Of a stretch of 64,000 bases of DNA, positions 24,601 to 34,976 are shown one piece after another. The stretch's first letter is position 1. Each line of letters starts with the position of its first letter. The notes beneath the pieces were generated by a model. The model worked only from the letters and a program-made list of their open reading frames with translations, was not told the DNA's origin and made no database searches. Made by a program: the position numbers and the translations under genes. Source of the DNA: Neopestalotiopsis rosae (lineage: Eukaryota > Ascomycota > Sordariomycetes > Amphisphaeriales > Sporocadaceae). Where the stretch lies: NCBI GenBank assembly GCA_023078685.1, contig JALGAS010000005.1:2046001-2110000 (forward strand), given 5' to 3'.

Positions 24601-26681
24601 ACTTTCTAGCTAAAGTCACAACTTGCCTAATCTCGTGAATTATCACAGTTCCAACGGCAAGAGGCTGAGCTCCTACACATAGAGATGCTTACAGCACCAT
24701 GAACGAATATTTGGAATGTTCTCCGCCCAGATGACAAGATACACTTTTGTCCAGACTTAGATGTTACAATCAGGGAATCCCTAGTCAGCAGCCGCATACG
24801 CTATACTGAGGCTTTGCGCTGCGGACATTTCATGGGGGCAAGCCTCAAGGGGTCACCATCTGCTAAGCAGTACGTATGTGCATGTGCGCCCGCAGCCATA
24901 AAAAAAAGGATGGGAATACCTGCCGCAAATGGGAACTGCCAGAACAATCAACCCCATACTTCAGTCGAGCATAAGGCTAGTAGCGCCGTTACAACCTATA
25001 ACTGATAGTTTATCGCCAATCCCAGGATATGCTCTGACAGACTTGGCGATTTCATGAACCGCCGGCCCCCATTTACGAATCATTAGTAGACTGCATGCCG
25101 TTCCAAACGAATCAATGTTGAGTTGGATCCGTGTCTACTGTCACTCGATTTCGACAAGCGAATTCTTGGGATTCACACAATACGCCTTGTGACTGTGATT
25201 CCATAGGTAAGACCAGGGCGGCCGTATCCTAGCCTTGATGATGTCTGCGGAAGCAGTGACACAGCCCTGCTAAGCAGACGAGTGTAAGAGTGTCTTCCGT
25301 GACTGCCGAAGGAGTACCTTTACGATTTAATGTGTGTAAGTCGGTACGTTGATCATCACGAGGCCATACAGGCTCGGCATAGAACATTTGTGTGCAACTA
25401 GGGCAAATCCATACTATTCCCACAACGTTCTGCCCAGAACCCCCCACCCCTTGGCTAAAGATGATGCAGTCAAAGTGGTATATGACAAGGGCTTGGCGTC
25501 GACAGACAACCATTAAGCCCCCATACCCCAGACTGATACACACACATAGTCGGTGGGTAGGTCTGCAGGAAACTCCACGGGGTTCACGAGACCTTCTTGG
25601 ACACGACACGACAACCCGACATTTTTTTTTTGAGATCCCCCAAAAAGGTCGGAGTCCACAAAATTGTGTTCGAATGAGGTCATGCGTGTCAAACCAATAG
25701 CAAGAGCAGCGAACCGCGATCTTCTAGCCAGGTCGACAAGCCGATGATCTTTGTGGTGGTCAAGAGTCGGTGTCGGTGTGTCGGAAGACAGATAAGCGAC
25801 AAGCTTTCGACCGTCGAGACCGTCTCCCATAATGTCTGTCCAAGAAGGGGACCAGACGAGCCCGGCCACTTTTAGAATGCTGTAGCATGGCGATTGGTTG
25901 TCGTTTCTGGGGGACCTTTCTGTACCCTTGGTGGAGTTTTCATATGCTCATGATTACCTGAGCAGACTTGCTTGCTTGGGAGAAGGATCGCCTAACGCTT
26001 TTTAGAGGGGCGAGTTAGATCAAACGGATGCCACTCCATCCGAACAATTGGTGAGGAAGTCGTCAGTCCCAAGTTGATTGTGCATCCCCCCCTCGATATG
26101 GGTCTGATATCATCATCATCCCAAAAGTAGCACATGGTGGTTGAGTTTGGAATAAATCTGCTGTCATGTGCGTCCAGAAATAGTGGCGATGGGCAAAACC
26201 CATTGCGACGTACATCTTTGCCGTCCACTGTCAAGAATGTGTTGCAGTGTAGCCCCATTGACCAAGTTGCATACAACTGCTGCTGGCTGCTGCAATTGCT
26301 ACAGTACCACCATGAGTTTGCAGAAGCATGCCCCGCGTTTAAGTGGTTTCCCTTCCCTCTCTCTCTGCCTGCCTGCCCGCCCGCATTCGGCCCCGCGCCC
26401 AGCGCTAACGCAGCCGCTACTGCATGTCCAATCAAGTGAGTCGCCTCCGGCTTTGGAGCAGCATTGAGTGAAAAAAGATGATTCCAGTTCCCGAGCGGGT
26501 TCCCCAACCTCGTTTCGAGCTCGCTCACACAAAGGCGTACACCCCCGAATTTCTAGTGGCCCGGATCCTCTCACAAGTGAAAGATACCGGAACGCCGAAC
26601 CGTTGAGAGTTTGAATAGATTGTCAACCTCTGAGCCCAGCCGCTCTCTATACTTACACTAATAGTGTACAACAACACAACC
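21689..26681. other. Five-kilobase stretch without a recognisable gene
   Basis: This is the largest gap in the window. Its left end must hold the promoter of the RING gene and its right end that of the cyclophilin gene. Frames of up to 178 codons exist (for example 25992-26528 on the minus strand), but none shows a domain, repeat or family character I know. A G-rich pentanucleotide repeat lies at 22413-22450. I found no tRNA or convincing spliced gene, but short exons could escape reading by eye. Confidence 0.4.
22413..22450 (+). repeat. GATTG/GGATG pentanucleotide microsatellite
   Basis: Four GATTG units pass into GGATG and GGATT units, ending in a run of G. The flanks are also purine-rich (AAAGAACCAAGAAAAAAAAA before it). 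It is a simple-sequence tract in the presumed upstream region of the RING gene. Confidence 0.8.
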
Positions 26682-27705
26682 ATGGCCCCCACTCAGCTCC
26701 CTGCTTCGGGAAATCCTTTGTGAGTTTACCGCAATGCTTGCCCGAGTTGTCTCCTCTCCCCAAGTCCCTTTGGGTGGTTAGGTTCTGTCTGTCGTCTTGT
26801 CGATCCGATCGCCGAAAAACTTACCGTCGTGCATGTGCAGAGCAGCAAGCCATCAGATGTCTGGATCTATCAAGGAAACTAACGCACGCACTCCATGACA
26901 GGGTCTTTTTCGATATCACCCTTGGAGGTAAGTAGAAGCGCCAAGTCATTCCCGTACAGATTTATACTACCCTACCTTTGTTGGCCCATGCTGCTGCCCC
27001 CATTATACAGTATACACCTTCAAACATCACGTGATACCCTATACCATACCACATCGTTCGAGGTCGACGCATAGCTCTGATCTATATCCACTTGCAGGTG
27101 AGCCTCTGGGCAGAGTCACATTCGAGCTCTTCCAGGATGTAGTACCCAAGACGGCTGAGAACTTCCGCCAATTCTGCACTGGCGAGTCCAAGAACTCCAT
27201 GGGCAGACCTCAAGGATACAAGGGATCAAAGTTCCACAGAATAGTAAGAAAGGTTTCTCGCTGGTTTGCAATTTCTTTATTGACAAGTGAAAACAGATAC
27301 CCAACTTCATGTGTCAAGGTGGCGATTTTCTGAATGGCGATGGAACTGGCAGCACCTGTATCTACGGCACCAAGGCCTTTGCCGACGAGAACTTCAATCT
27401 GAAGCACGACCAGCCTGGATTACTGTCAATGGCGGTTAGTTGTCACGGCCCCCTCTTGATTCAAATGGTTATCCAAGGTTCCTAACAAAACTATTGCTTT
27501 CCAGAACGCTGGCCCCGGTACCAATGGCTCGCAGTTCTTCATCACCACGGTACCTACCCCGTTCCTCGACGGCAAGCACGTCGTCTTTGGCAAGGTATTT
27601 GAGGGCATGGATATCGTCAAGAAGATGGAAGCCACCAAGACGGGATACAAGGGCAAGGACGTTCCTAACATGGATGTCGTTATTGCTCAGTGCGGCGAAA
27701 TGTGA
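26682..27705 (+). CDS. Cyclophilin H-type peptidyl-prolyl cis-trans isomerase
   Basis: Five exons (26682-26719, 26902-26927, 27098-27243, 27297-27434, 27505-27705) give 182 residues. The single cyclophilin domain is complete: [55 protein letters not shown] (active-site Arg and Phe), [13 protein letters not shown], and [12 protein letters not shown] with the drug-binding Trp replaced by His. The [12 protein letters not shown] insertion and length fit cyclophilin H, the U4/U6 snRNP-associated isomerase. The second exon is only 26 bases. The start ATG lies in CAACCATGG, a good fungal context. Other cytosolic cyclophilins are a less likely alternative. Confidence 0.92.
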
Positions 27706-27963
27706 TACCAATCAACACGAAGCAATGGAAGAGGCATATCATATGGTGCTTTATAGAGCCCGAATCCGATAGTGAATACGACCAGAACATGAAAAGTTCA
27801 AGCATTCACCGCGCTTTGTACAATAGCTAAATCGAGATGAGGTTTCTTCTCCTTTCTAGCAACTGCAATACTCAGATTTCCGTTCATGGATAAACCAATT
27901 GAGTTTCATGAAATATAATTGACCAACATGGAAGACGGATTCGATCAACACTGATGATCGACC

Positions 27964-29459
27964 TCAACACCCGTCAAGCCCATGAATCCCACCATCCACC
28001 GTGTTGGAACAAGAACCCGTCAAGGCCGCGCCGCTGGAGCCCGTCTCGGTCATGTTGTCAAAGTAGATATCGAAACAGGGGTGCCGCGCGCTGCAGGATA
28101 GCGTCGCCACGTTGCTCGACAGGGAGACCTTGCCGTAAAAGTCCTCGACGCGGACGTCGGAGATGAGCATGTTGCTCGTGCCCTTGGTGTCGGACCCGTT
28201 GTTGCCGTTGTTCTGGTCGAGGTAAAAGGGGCGGCGCGCGCCCGTCACGTCAAAGTTGGAAAACGTTATGTTGGTCACGTTGCCCCAGCCGCCGCCGCGG
28301 GGCTGGTTGTCGCTCTCGTAGTTATCCTGCGCCACCAGTTCGCCTACCCAGGTCTTGATGTACAGACCGAACTTGGTGTTGGGTATCTGTGGACGGGAAA
28401 AGAAGGGTCAGTTATGGAAATGTCACCACGGTTGATACTTGAAAGGGCAATCCTACCTTGGTGTTTTGGATGATCACATTTTCTACGCTCGAGTCTTCGA
28501 GGTATTGGCCAAGACTGCCTATGGCGATACCGTTGCCAGCAGTACAGGTAACTCCGTCAATCAATATGTCGTAAGAACGCGGCTTGATTGCGATACAATC
28601 ATCGCCTCCGGTATATGTAAGGTTTTTGAGTGTCAAATTTCTCACGTCCATGGTATCTAAGCCCTCAAATTAGTCGACGCTTGCGTAGGTGCTCATATCA
28701 AGACTGACCAAAGCCGTCGGTATTCTGGACCCAATTGTATCCAGAGGGCGCTTTTGTTGCTGTCGCATTGACATACAAGTTTGTCACTGAAATATCTGTT
28801 CCATTCATGATGTTGAAAGACCAGAGTTGTGGTTGCCAGATGGAAAAGTCCTGGACCACCACGTCTGATACATTCCACAGTACGAAAGGCTGCTCGAGGT
28901 TAGAAGGATCCAGCGATATCTATGTTTTGTGTGACAGACCATTGGACGGCCCGGCTGGGTTGAGCCCGCTTCCTCCGTATACCATACATCGCCATTCCCA
29001 TCGACGCCGCCGGTGCCATTGCCGTTGATGGTAATGTGGTCGCCCGTCAGCACAAACCCGGCCCAGTGGTTTTGGAAATAGATGTGGTATGAGTTGTTTC
29101 TCCAGTATGTGATGTTGTCAGAGAACTAAGAGATGTTAGTGTTTACGAATCAAACCCACCTGGTCATGAAGCAAACCTGCCTTGAACTTTCCGCTCCAAT
29201 TGATCAGGACGTCATTGACCACAGGGTTGAGCTTCTCGGCGATCCAGTATTCCTGATCTTCGGGAAACGTAATGGTCCCGGAGTTGCCACACTCTTCGAA
29301 AGCTTCCAAGATGTTTGGGACGTCGTTGGTCTCGTCTCCATTCGCCGTCACTTCGCAGTGAGGTCGTCCATCGATCTGGGTAACGTTCACACCTCCGGCG
29401 GCGGTGCCTAGTGCCGGGAGCGACGTGAAGGTGACGAACAGGGCTTTCGATAACTTCAT
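27964..29459 (-). CDS. Secreted exo-polygalacturonase, glycoside hydrolase family 28
   Basis: Five exons (29459-29181, 29125-28940, 28889-28709, 28656-28457, 28386-27964) encode 422 residues with an N-terminal signal peptide (LSKALFVTFTSLPALGTAAG). GH28 motifs are present: NTDG (211-214) and GGDDC (D234, D235). GNGIAIGSLGQY stands in place of the GHG of endo-enzymes, and YIKTWVG (near K293) replaces RIK. This combination marks exo-acting fungal enzymes that release galacturonic acid from homogalacturonan ends. The first intron is best read as GC-AG: AAG|GCAGGT to CTTAG, 55 bases, with CACTAAC as branch point. It joins SGKFK to FSDNITYW, as expected for the family. The remaining introns are GT-AG. 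Confidence 0.92.
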
Positions 29460-29624
29460 CTTGTTATATCGAGCTCCGCTAGATATGTTCTGATGGCATG
29501 AAGTCGAATGTGTTGGAACAGCGATTGTGCAAGTCTATAAATTGTTTTAGCCTATATCGAGGCTGATTGGCTGATTGGCGGATTCTCTCCAGGGTGTTCG
29601 CGACAGAATGAGGCGACTATAAAC

Positions 29625-29641
29625 CCCCAGTCCCTGCGGGG
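29625..29641. promoter_or_regulatory. Candidate double CreA (carbon repression) site
   Basis: CCCCAG and GCGGGG, two matches to SYGGRG in opposite orientation, are five bases apart and about 170 bases before the GH28 start codon. A third match (CTCCAG) lies near 29588. Closely spaced pairs are the usual form of functional CreA/CRE1 sites. This is a consensus match only. Confidence 0.4.
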
Positions 29642-30461
29642 TGCATTTAGACGCAGGTCGATCTTAACCACGGTTCGGTACAGTGGCCAGGACACATCGC
29701 GTTCGTGTTCCCTCACATGACATCACGATTGCCGAGGCACTGCTCTCACCATGTCGATGTGTGGATAGAGCAGCATCTCATTACATTTTTCCATTGCCAT
29801 CGTGGGAAATGGCTACGAGAACGAGGCGACTGCAGCTTCCGGCGGCGCATGGTTCGTCAATAGCCTTCGCGAGGTACGGTAGTCGAATCCAATCTTTTTG
29901 AAAAGACGGACAGCCTTGCTATCACAAATTCGAAGATTCAGAACGTCCAATTTGGGACAATCCGGAGCTGACATTCTGGGCGCATGACTGTGGTATCCTC
30001 TCCGTGACGCACTTTATTGCCCATCCGATCTGTTTCGCTTTGAATAGAGGGATAGGAGGCCAGCGAACCTCGATGTATTGGTGGTTCAGGGTAAACAGGA
30101 GGCCGACGACTTGTTGCTGTGAAATATGCGTATGGATAGGTATGTAGCCGTGGATCCCAGCCAGAAGACTATCAGACGCTGCCATTGTCGAGGATCCAGA
30201 ATAACCCTAAACAACAAGTCACTATGGCTCGTATTTGGCTGCCTCTCTTCGGTCTTCCATAGACATGAGAGAGGAATGAGTCCATTCGACTGGCAACGGA
30301 ACTCACGTTGGAAGGTAATAATAAAATAACACACGAAGTCGCATACAGCATTGCAAAATTGATTCCATAGCGCGCTAGAGGATTCCAACGGTCATCACAC
30401 ACACAAAAGTATCGGCAGATAGAAACTATGAGCGAGGGGTAGAAGTAAAAAGAAAAAAAAA

Positions 30462-30641
30462 GTACCAGGTAGGATTCGAACCTACACCTTACAACATTGA
30501 TAGTGAGATGTAGACAGGAACTGCACAGATATGTTCTTAGCCAAGGGGAGCGACCACCAAGGACTAATAAATACCCAAGGGGGCCTTGAACCCTCAGCCT
30601 ACACTCTCAATGTTGCAATGCTACCATTACACCACTGGTGT
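30462..30641 (-). ncRNA. tRNA-like locus with a long internal insertion, or two degraded tRNA pieces
   Basis: Read on the minus strand from 30641, the order is ACACCAG, TG, a D-arm (GTGT, loop AATGGTA, GCAT) and a 5' anticodon-stem strand GCAAC. About 100 bases later come GTTGT, a perfect T-arm (GTAGG, TTCGAAT, CCTAC), CTGGTAC and a run of nine T. GCAAC pairs with GTTGT and the helix extends to ten base pairs (30607-30616 with 30491-30500). Only five of seven acceptor pairs form. A second weaker T-arm (GAGGGTTCAAGG) lies inside. Either this is a tRNA gene with a large intron-like insertion, or it is a pair of decayed tRNA or SINE pieces. The anticodon cannot be fixed. Confidence 0.35.
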
Positions 30642-31246
30642 TTCTTTGTTGAGGGTTGGATGCTTTTTTGGAAACATATCCTTTGTTCATTCAACACCTG
30701 AATTTCTCCCATTGCGAACGAGGGCAGTCGAATTTCTACCTGTATACGCAAACGCAGCACGACAATGGCTTGCTGCGATCTCTTCAAAGTGCATCGATTC
30801 TCCAGTAAATATTATTTCGCAAATCGGGAGTCTAGTCTGTAATTATGAGTCGATATACATGAGCGGTCAAGGTAGATATCGATACATACCGTTTATTCCC
30901 AAGGTCATTTGTTGTAAGAATGCAAATTTCCTGGCGTTTTAAGGTGATAGTTGACACTGCCGGGCTTCGGAGCTGTTTCGCCGGCGGTAGTAAATAAGTG
31001 CCCAGGGTATTGTACAAGCCTACTCATTGATCCACATTCATCTAATTAAAAAGAGAATGGAGATGAAGTAACATATACACATCCAAATTCAGATAATCAG
31101 CAGACTCCTGTTTGCTTTATATGATCGAGTCTTGTCACTAGCTTAGGTAAGGTCCAGATTACGGACGACACACAACAAGTGAATCACGCCATTTCAACAA
31201 ATTTCACGTCATCAGAAGAACATGGTAATATGTGGATGAGTATTAG

Positions 31247-31379
31247 TCTCACACCAAGCCGGATTTTGAACTATTTACCGAACTTTTCGATCAAGAATAT
31301 ATACATTGAAATCTCACACCAAGCCGGATTTTGAACTACTATTTACCGAACTTTTCGATCAAGAATATATACATTGAAA
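31247..31379. repeat. Direct tandem duplication, 65 and 68 bp units
   Basis: The unit starting TCTCACACCAAGCCGGATTT occurs twice in direct succession (31247-31311 and 31312-31379). The second copy differs only by a 3-base CTA duplication. A decayed third start (TCTCTCAAACCAAG) follows. It lies about 150 bases beyond the PL1 stop codon, in the presumed 3' region. Confidence 0.9.
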
Positions 31380-31527
31380 TCTCTCAAACCAAGCGAGGCT
31401 TTTGGTAGGAAACGTTCCCGCACAGGGATAAGGTCCTAGCATCATAACGGGATCAATCGCTTGTCGACTCTGAGCCTATGTCTCAGCAACGCTCTTCATG
31501 CCTTGTTGCAACTCGAACGTCAATGAT

Positions 31528-32844
31528 TTACAGAGTGTTTCCAGCAGAAGAAACGACGGAGCTCTGGATGGACGAAACGTCCTCGGCCTCGGGAATGTTC
31601 TGGCCCGAGAACTTTGAGAGGAACGAAGTGTCGTCGCCGGTCAGCTCGTCGGAGCTCGAGTAGCTGTTGGCGACGCAGTTGCGGCCCAGGTAGCTGGAGC
31701 AGTCGGAGAGGTTGTCCGAGGAGGCGGAGAACATGACGCCGCTGTAGCCGTCGACGATGGTGTTGATGTCCTCAAAGTAGTTGCCCTCGAAGAGACCCAT
31801 GCCAGTGGTGGAGCCGCCCTCGATCAGGTGGCCGCTGTTGGAGGCGAAGACGTTGTTGACTGCGTGGAAGAGGGTGGTACCCGATAGAGCTTGGCTGCGG
31901 CCAGAGGTGTAGTAGAGGTAGTTCTCTGGAATTAAGGGTTAGATAAGGTTCTGACCACTAATTCAGGGATGGTAACATACTGTAGAAAGTGATCTGATCG
32001 TCCGAGCCGACAAGCTCCATGCCCCAGTAGGTGTGTCCATCGCAAGATGCCGAGTACTCGGTCTGACCGTTGATGAAGCTGTTGGAGATGGTGATACCTT
32101 GGCTGCTGTCCGAGCCAAAGCTGTAGTGCTGGCGACCAAGGCTGGAGGTCTATGAATGAAGAAATAATTAGTCTCAAGCACATATTTTCGAAGACGGATT
32201 CTCAAGTGCATGAAATTGACCATTGTGAGGTCACGTTCAGGCCAAGAAAGAGAACTTACCGTAACGTGGTCGATCCAGATGTTGCTGGTACCAGAGAAGG
32301 AAAGAGCATCTCCACCCCAGACGTATTGCGGGTTCAGCTCGGTGATCTCAATGTTCTGAACGATGATGTTGGAGACATCGACGAAGCGCAGTCCCTTGCC
32401 ATAGAGCGTCGCACCGTCGGTGCCGACGAGGGTCTTGTCCGAGGCAACGCTGATACCTTGGTAGGCTGCCGTGTCCAAAGAGACGCTGTAGGTCGAGATG
32501 GAGCAACCGTTCAAGGTGTTGAGAAGTGCTTGTCCACCCTCCTCCGGTGTACACGAGTAAGAGTTGCAAGCTTCGTAGTCGGATGTACCCTCTGAGCCCG
32601 AAAAGTCATACTTGCCAGAGATTACAATCACCTGTGCCTCATCAGAGGTGAGGTACTCCTTCAGCTCGTCGATAGTGGTTGGGTAGACTGGGGTAGCATC
32701 ACCGCCACCAGTGACGGCGGATGCGAAACCGACTGGTGTGCCGGTGACGACGGATGAGATGGCACGCTTGTTGGACGTGCCAATGGCCGCACCAGCGACG
32801 TATTGGCATAGAGCCAGAAGAATGGCAGAGTGTGTAGTTTTCAT
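31528..32844 (-). CDS. Secreted pectin lyase, polysaccharide lyase family 1
   Basis: Three exons (32844-32260, 32149-31981, 31925-31528) encode 383 residues with a signal peptide (AILLALCQYVAGAA). The parallel beta-helix motifs of fungal pectin lyases are present: FASAVTGGGDATPVYPTTID, VIVISGKYDFSGSEG, NIIVQNIEITELNPQYVWGG, DALSF and WIDHVT. The catalytic Arg sits in YTSGRS (R261). The acidic calcium ligands typical of pectate lyases are not evident, so pectin (methyl-esterified homogalacturonan) is the expected substrate. Cys pairs (CNSYSC, CSSYLGRNC) fit disulfides seen in Aspergillus enzymes. A run of 16 T lies just before the start codon on the coding strand. Confidence 0.93.
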
Positions 32845-34976
32845 TTCAAAAAAAAAAAAAAAAGGTAATAAATAAAATAAGAATTTTAGAACGAATGTAA
32901 CGAGATTTCAAAAAAGAAGTGACCAGAACTTCTGTGATCTGACCTGGAAATCTGGTTCGAGGACTGCCCAGCACTATATGCTCGGGAGACTCACGATCCA
33001 CATTAGAATCATCTCTGGGCCATAGATCTCTGATCGACATCGTCCAAGATTGTTCCATGTTTCTTCTCGTAGTGCCGGACATAAGAACGTGCGAAGGTAA
33101 ATTTGACGTGTCTCAATTACATCAATGCCATTGAGTCGCAACCAATTCTGTACCTGAAACTTGGGAACCAGGACTACGCGATGCTCGTACCAGGTATAAT
33201 CGTCCAACGTAGTATTGCGGGGCGTGCAGTACCGAGAAAACTGGAGTGGGTGCAGGGTTCACTGCGGAGATCAGCTAGGGTGTCTTGATGAAGAGGCTCT
33301 GCCCTTTGCACACCAGACTAACACACCTTGAAGCGAGTCAACGAGCTGGCAACTGCTTTCGGATAAGGTTCACGTCATCCTATACGCAAAAGGGACCAAC
33401 TGCCCTAAAACGTGCGGACCAGATTGAGGCCCACGATTCGTTGCCCGTTTCTAATACAACGGTCTTGACATCTTCTACACTCCACGAGAGCTGTCACTGT
33501 GCGACCTGAACTACCACTTTTCAGTAAGAGTTCCCCATACATACTCCAAATCATCGTGACCTCGTTTTCGGGTTTGGTTTCTCATTGGTGCAACAAAGTA
33601 GCCGGATCTACAAAAGTGTATACTGATCTGGAAAACTGCCCATAAGATCCACATTTACTTGTCCTAATTTGCTTGCCTGGACATGACAGAGTAGCACCAT
33701 TAAAGGCACAACGATAGTCCATGAATCACTCGACTCGGAAACCAAATTCACGACTTTCAGCAATTCAAATCCACGAAGCTGCGGAACAGTGTGCATTATA
33801 ATTGATATTGAAAACGATGGAAAGACAGAACTTCCGTAGAATTGGCATTGCTCTGTGCGTTGTAGCAAGGGCTCCCTCCCGACAGCTCGTATATTGATCA
33901 CGGCATGTCCCATACACTCTAATTCATACCTGGTCCCCTTACCCACTCCTGACAAACATCATGACAGGGCATCCAGAATATACTGGCACCTGCTCAACCA
34001 AGGTTTTCTTTTTACTCCAGGCTTTGACTTCTAGGTTAGTCGAGTCTAAACTCCTTAGTGCGCGGCTCTTTGACTGCTAGAATGGCATCTTTCGATTGTT
34101 ATATGGTGTTACATTTAGACTCATGAAGGCTACTGTCGAGAAATGCAGACTGGCTCGCTTCTGTAGGTCTAAAGGGCATGGTGACACTGACAAAGAACTG
34201 ATTTGTAGCCAAGTCGGCCCATCCCGCTCCTACCCAACGAGCTGTAGTGATTCTAAGTTCGCTTGCTGTGAAAAAAACCCGGCCGGGTCTATAGCGCGGT
34301 CAGGTGCCAGAATTACGCGAGAGTTCTGACATAAACTCAAGCCAATATCTGCCCATCATTGGAATGTGGTCGCTTCCCGTACCTATTTACCGGTATTTAG
34401 GCCCCTGTTGTCGGCTCTCTCTGCTCAGAAATCCTGGTCAGTTATAACTCTGACCACATGGCCTAGTCCCATCCCGTGATTGGGGCGCGAGAAGCATTTG
34501 ATTATGACTATGAATATCGAAGAATAGTTTTCCTTCTTCGTTGTGATGATTGTAAAGTTTCCTTCATGTACGTACCTTCTATCGTCCGAGTTAGACGTAT
34601 TTGTCAGCCAGCAGGACCTGTGTTGAAGACGATGACATCACTCCGCGCAGAGACACATTAAACAGTATCCTTCTATCACAAAGCAATAAATGCCAAATGC
34701 ATTTTTCATAACGAGCGCTTAACTCAGCTCGTAATCGAATAGCGTTGGGAGGCTCCAACAAAGTTCATATGTCTGAAACAAGAATACGTGCGCTAAACAT
34801 CGTACTATAAATATAGTTAGGCATGGTGTTACCAGGATTCCGGGTCAAGCAATTAATCTCTTTCCCCCCTTTTTTCCACAGACATTTGACCCATGTCCAA
34901 TTCTCGGAAGTATCCGTGATATTCACACATCTTGTCGATTAATTCGACCGACGCAAAGAAACGCCGGCTTTGGACG
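32845..34976. promoter_or_regulatory. Divergent region between the PL1 gene and the gene at 34977
   Basis: 2.1 kb with a 16-base homopolymer (A on plus, 32848-32863) directly upstream of the PL1 start. A polypyrimidine tract ending CCACAG at about 34869-34880 could be the acceptor of a 5' UTR intron for the downstream gene. No other gene is recognised. Confidence 0.45.

Larger units (their letters stand above)
29460..31527. other. Upstream region of the exo-polygalacturonase gene
   Basis: 2 kb between the GH28 start and the PL1 3' end. The first 200 bases hold three matches to the CreA consensus (see 29625-29641). Further on lie a tRNA-like locus (30462-30641) and a direct repeat (31247-31379). 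No protein gene is recognised. Confidence 0.45.

Noticed and set aside
25992..26528. Minus-strand frame of 178 codons upstream of cyclophilin
   Set aside because: No recognisable domain, mixed composition and no promoter or splice context; kept only as part of the gene-free stretch.
31247..31379. CRISPR array
   Set aside because: Only two long direct units without spacers in a fungal genome; a simple tandem duplication.
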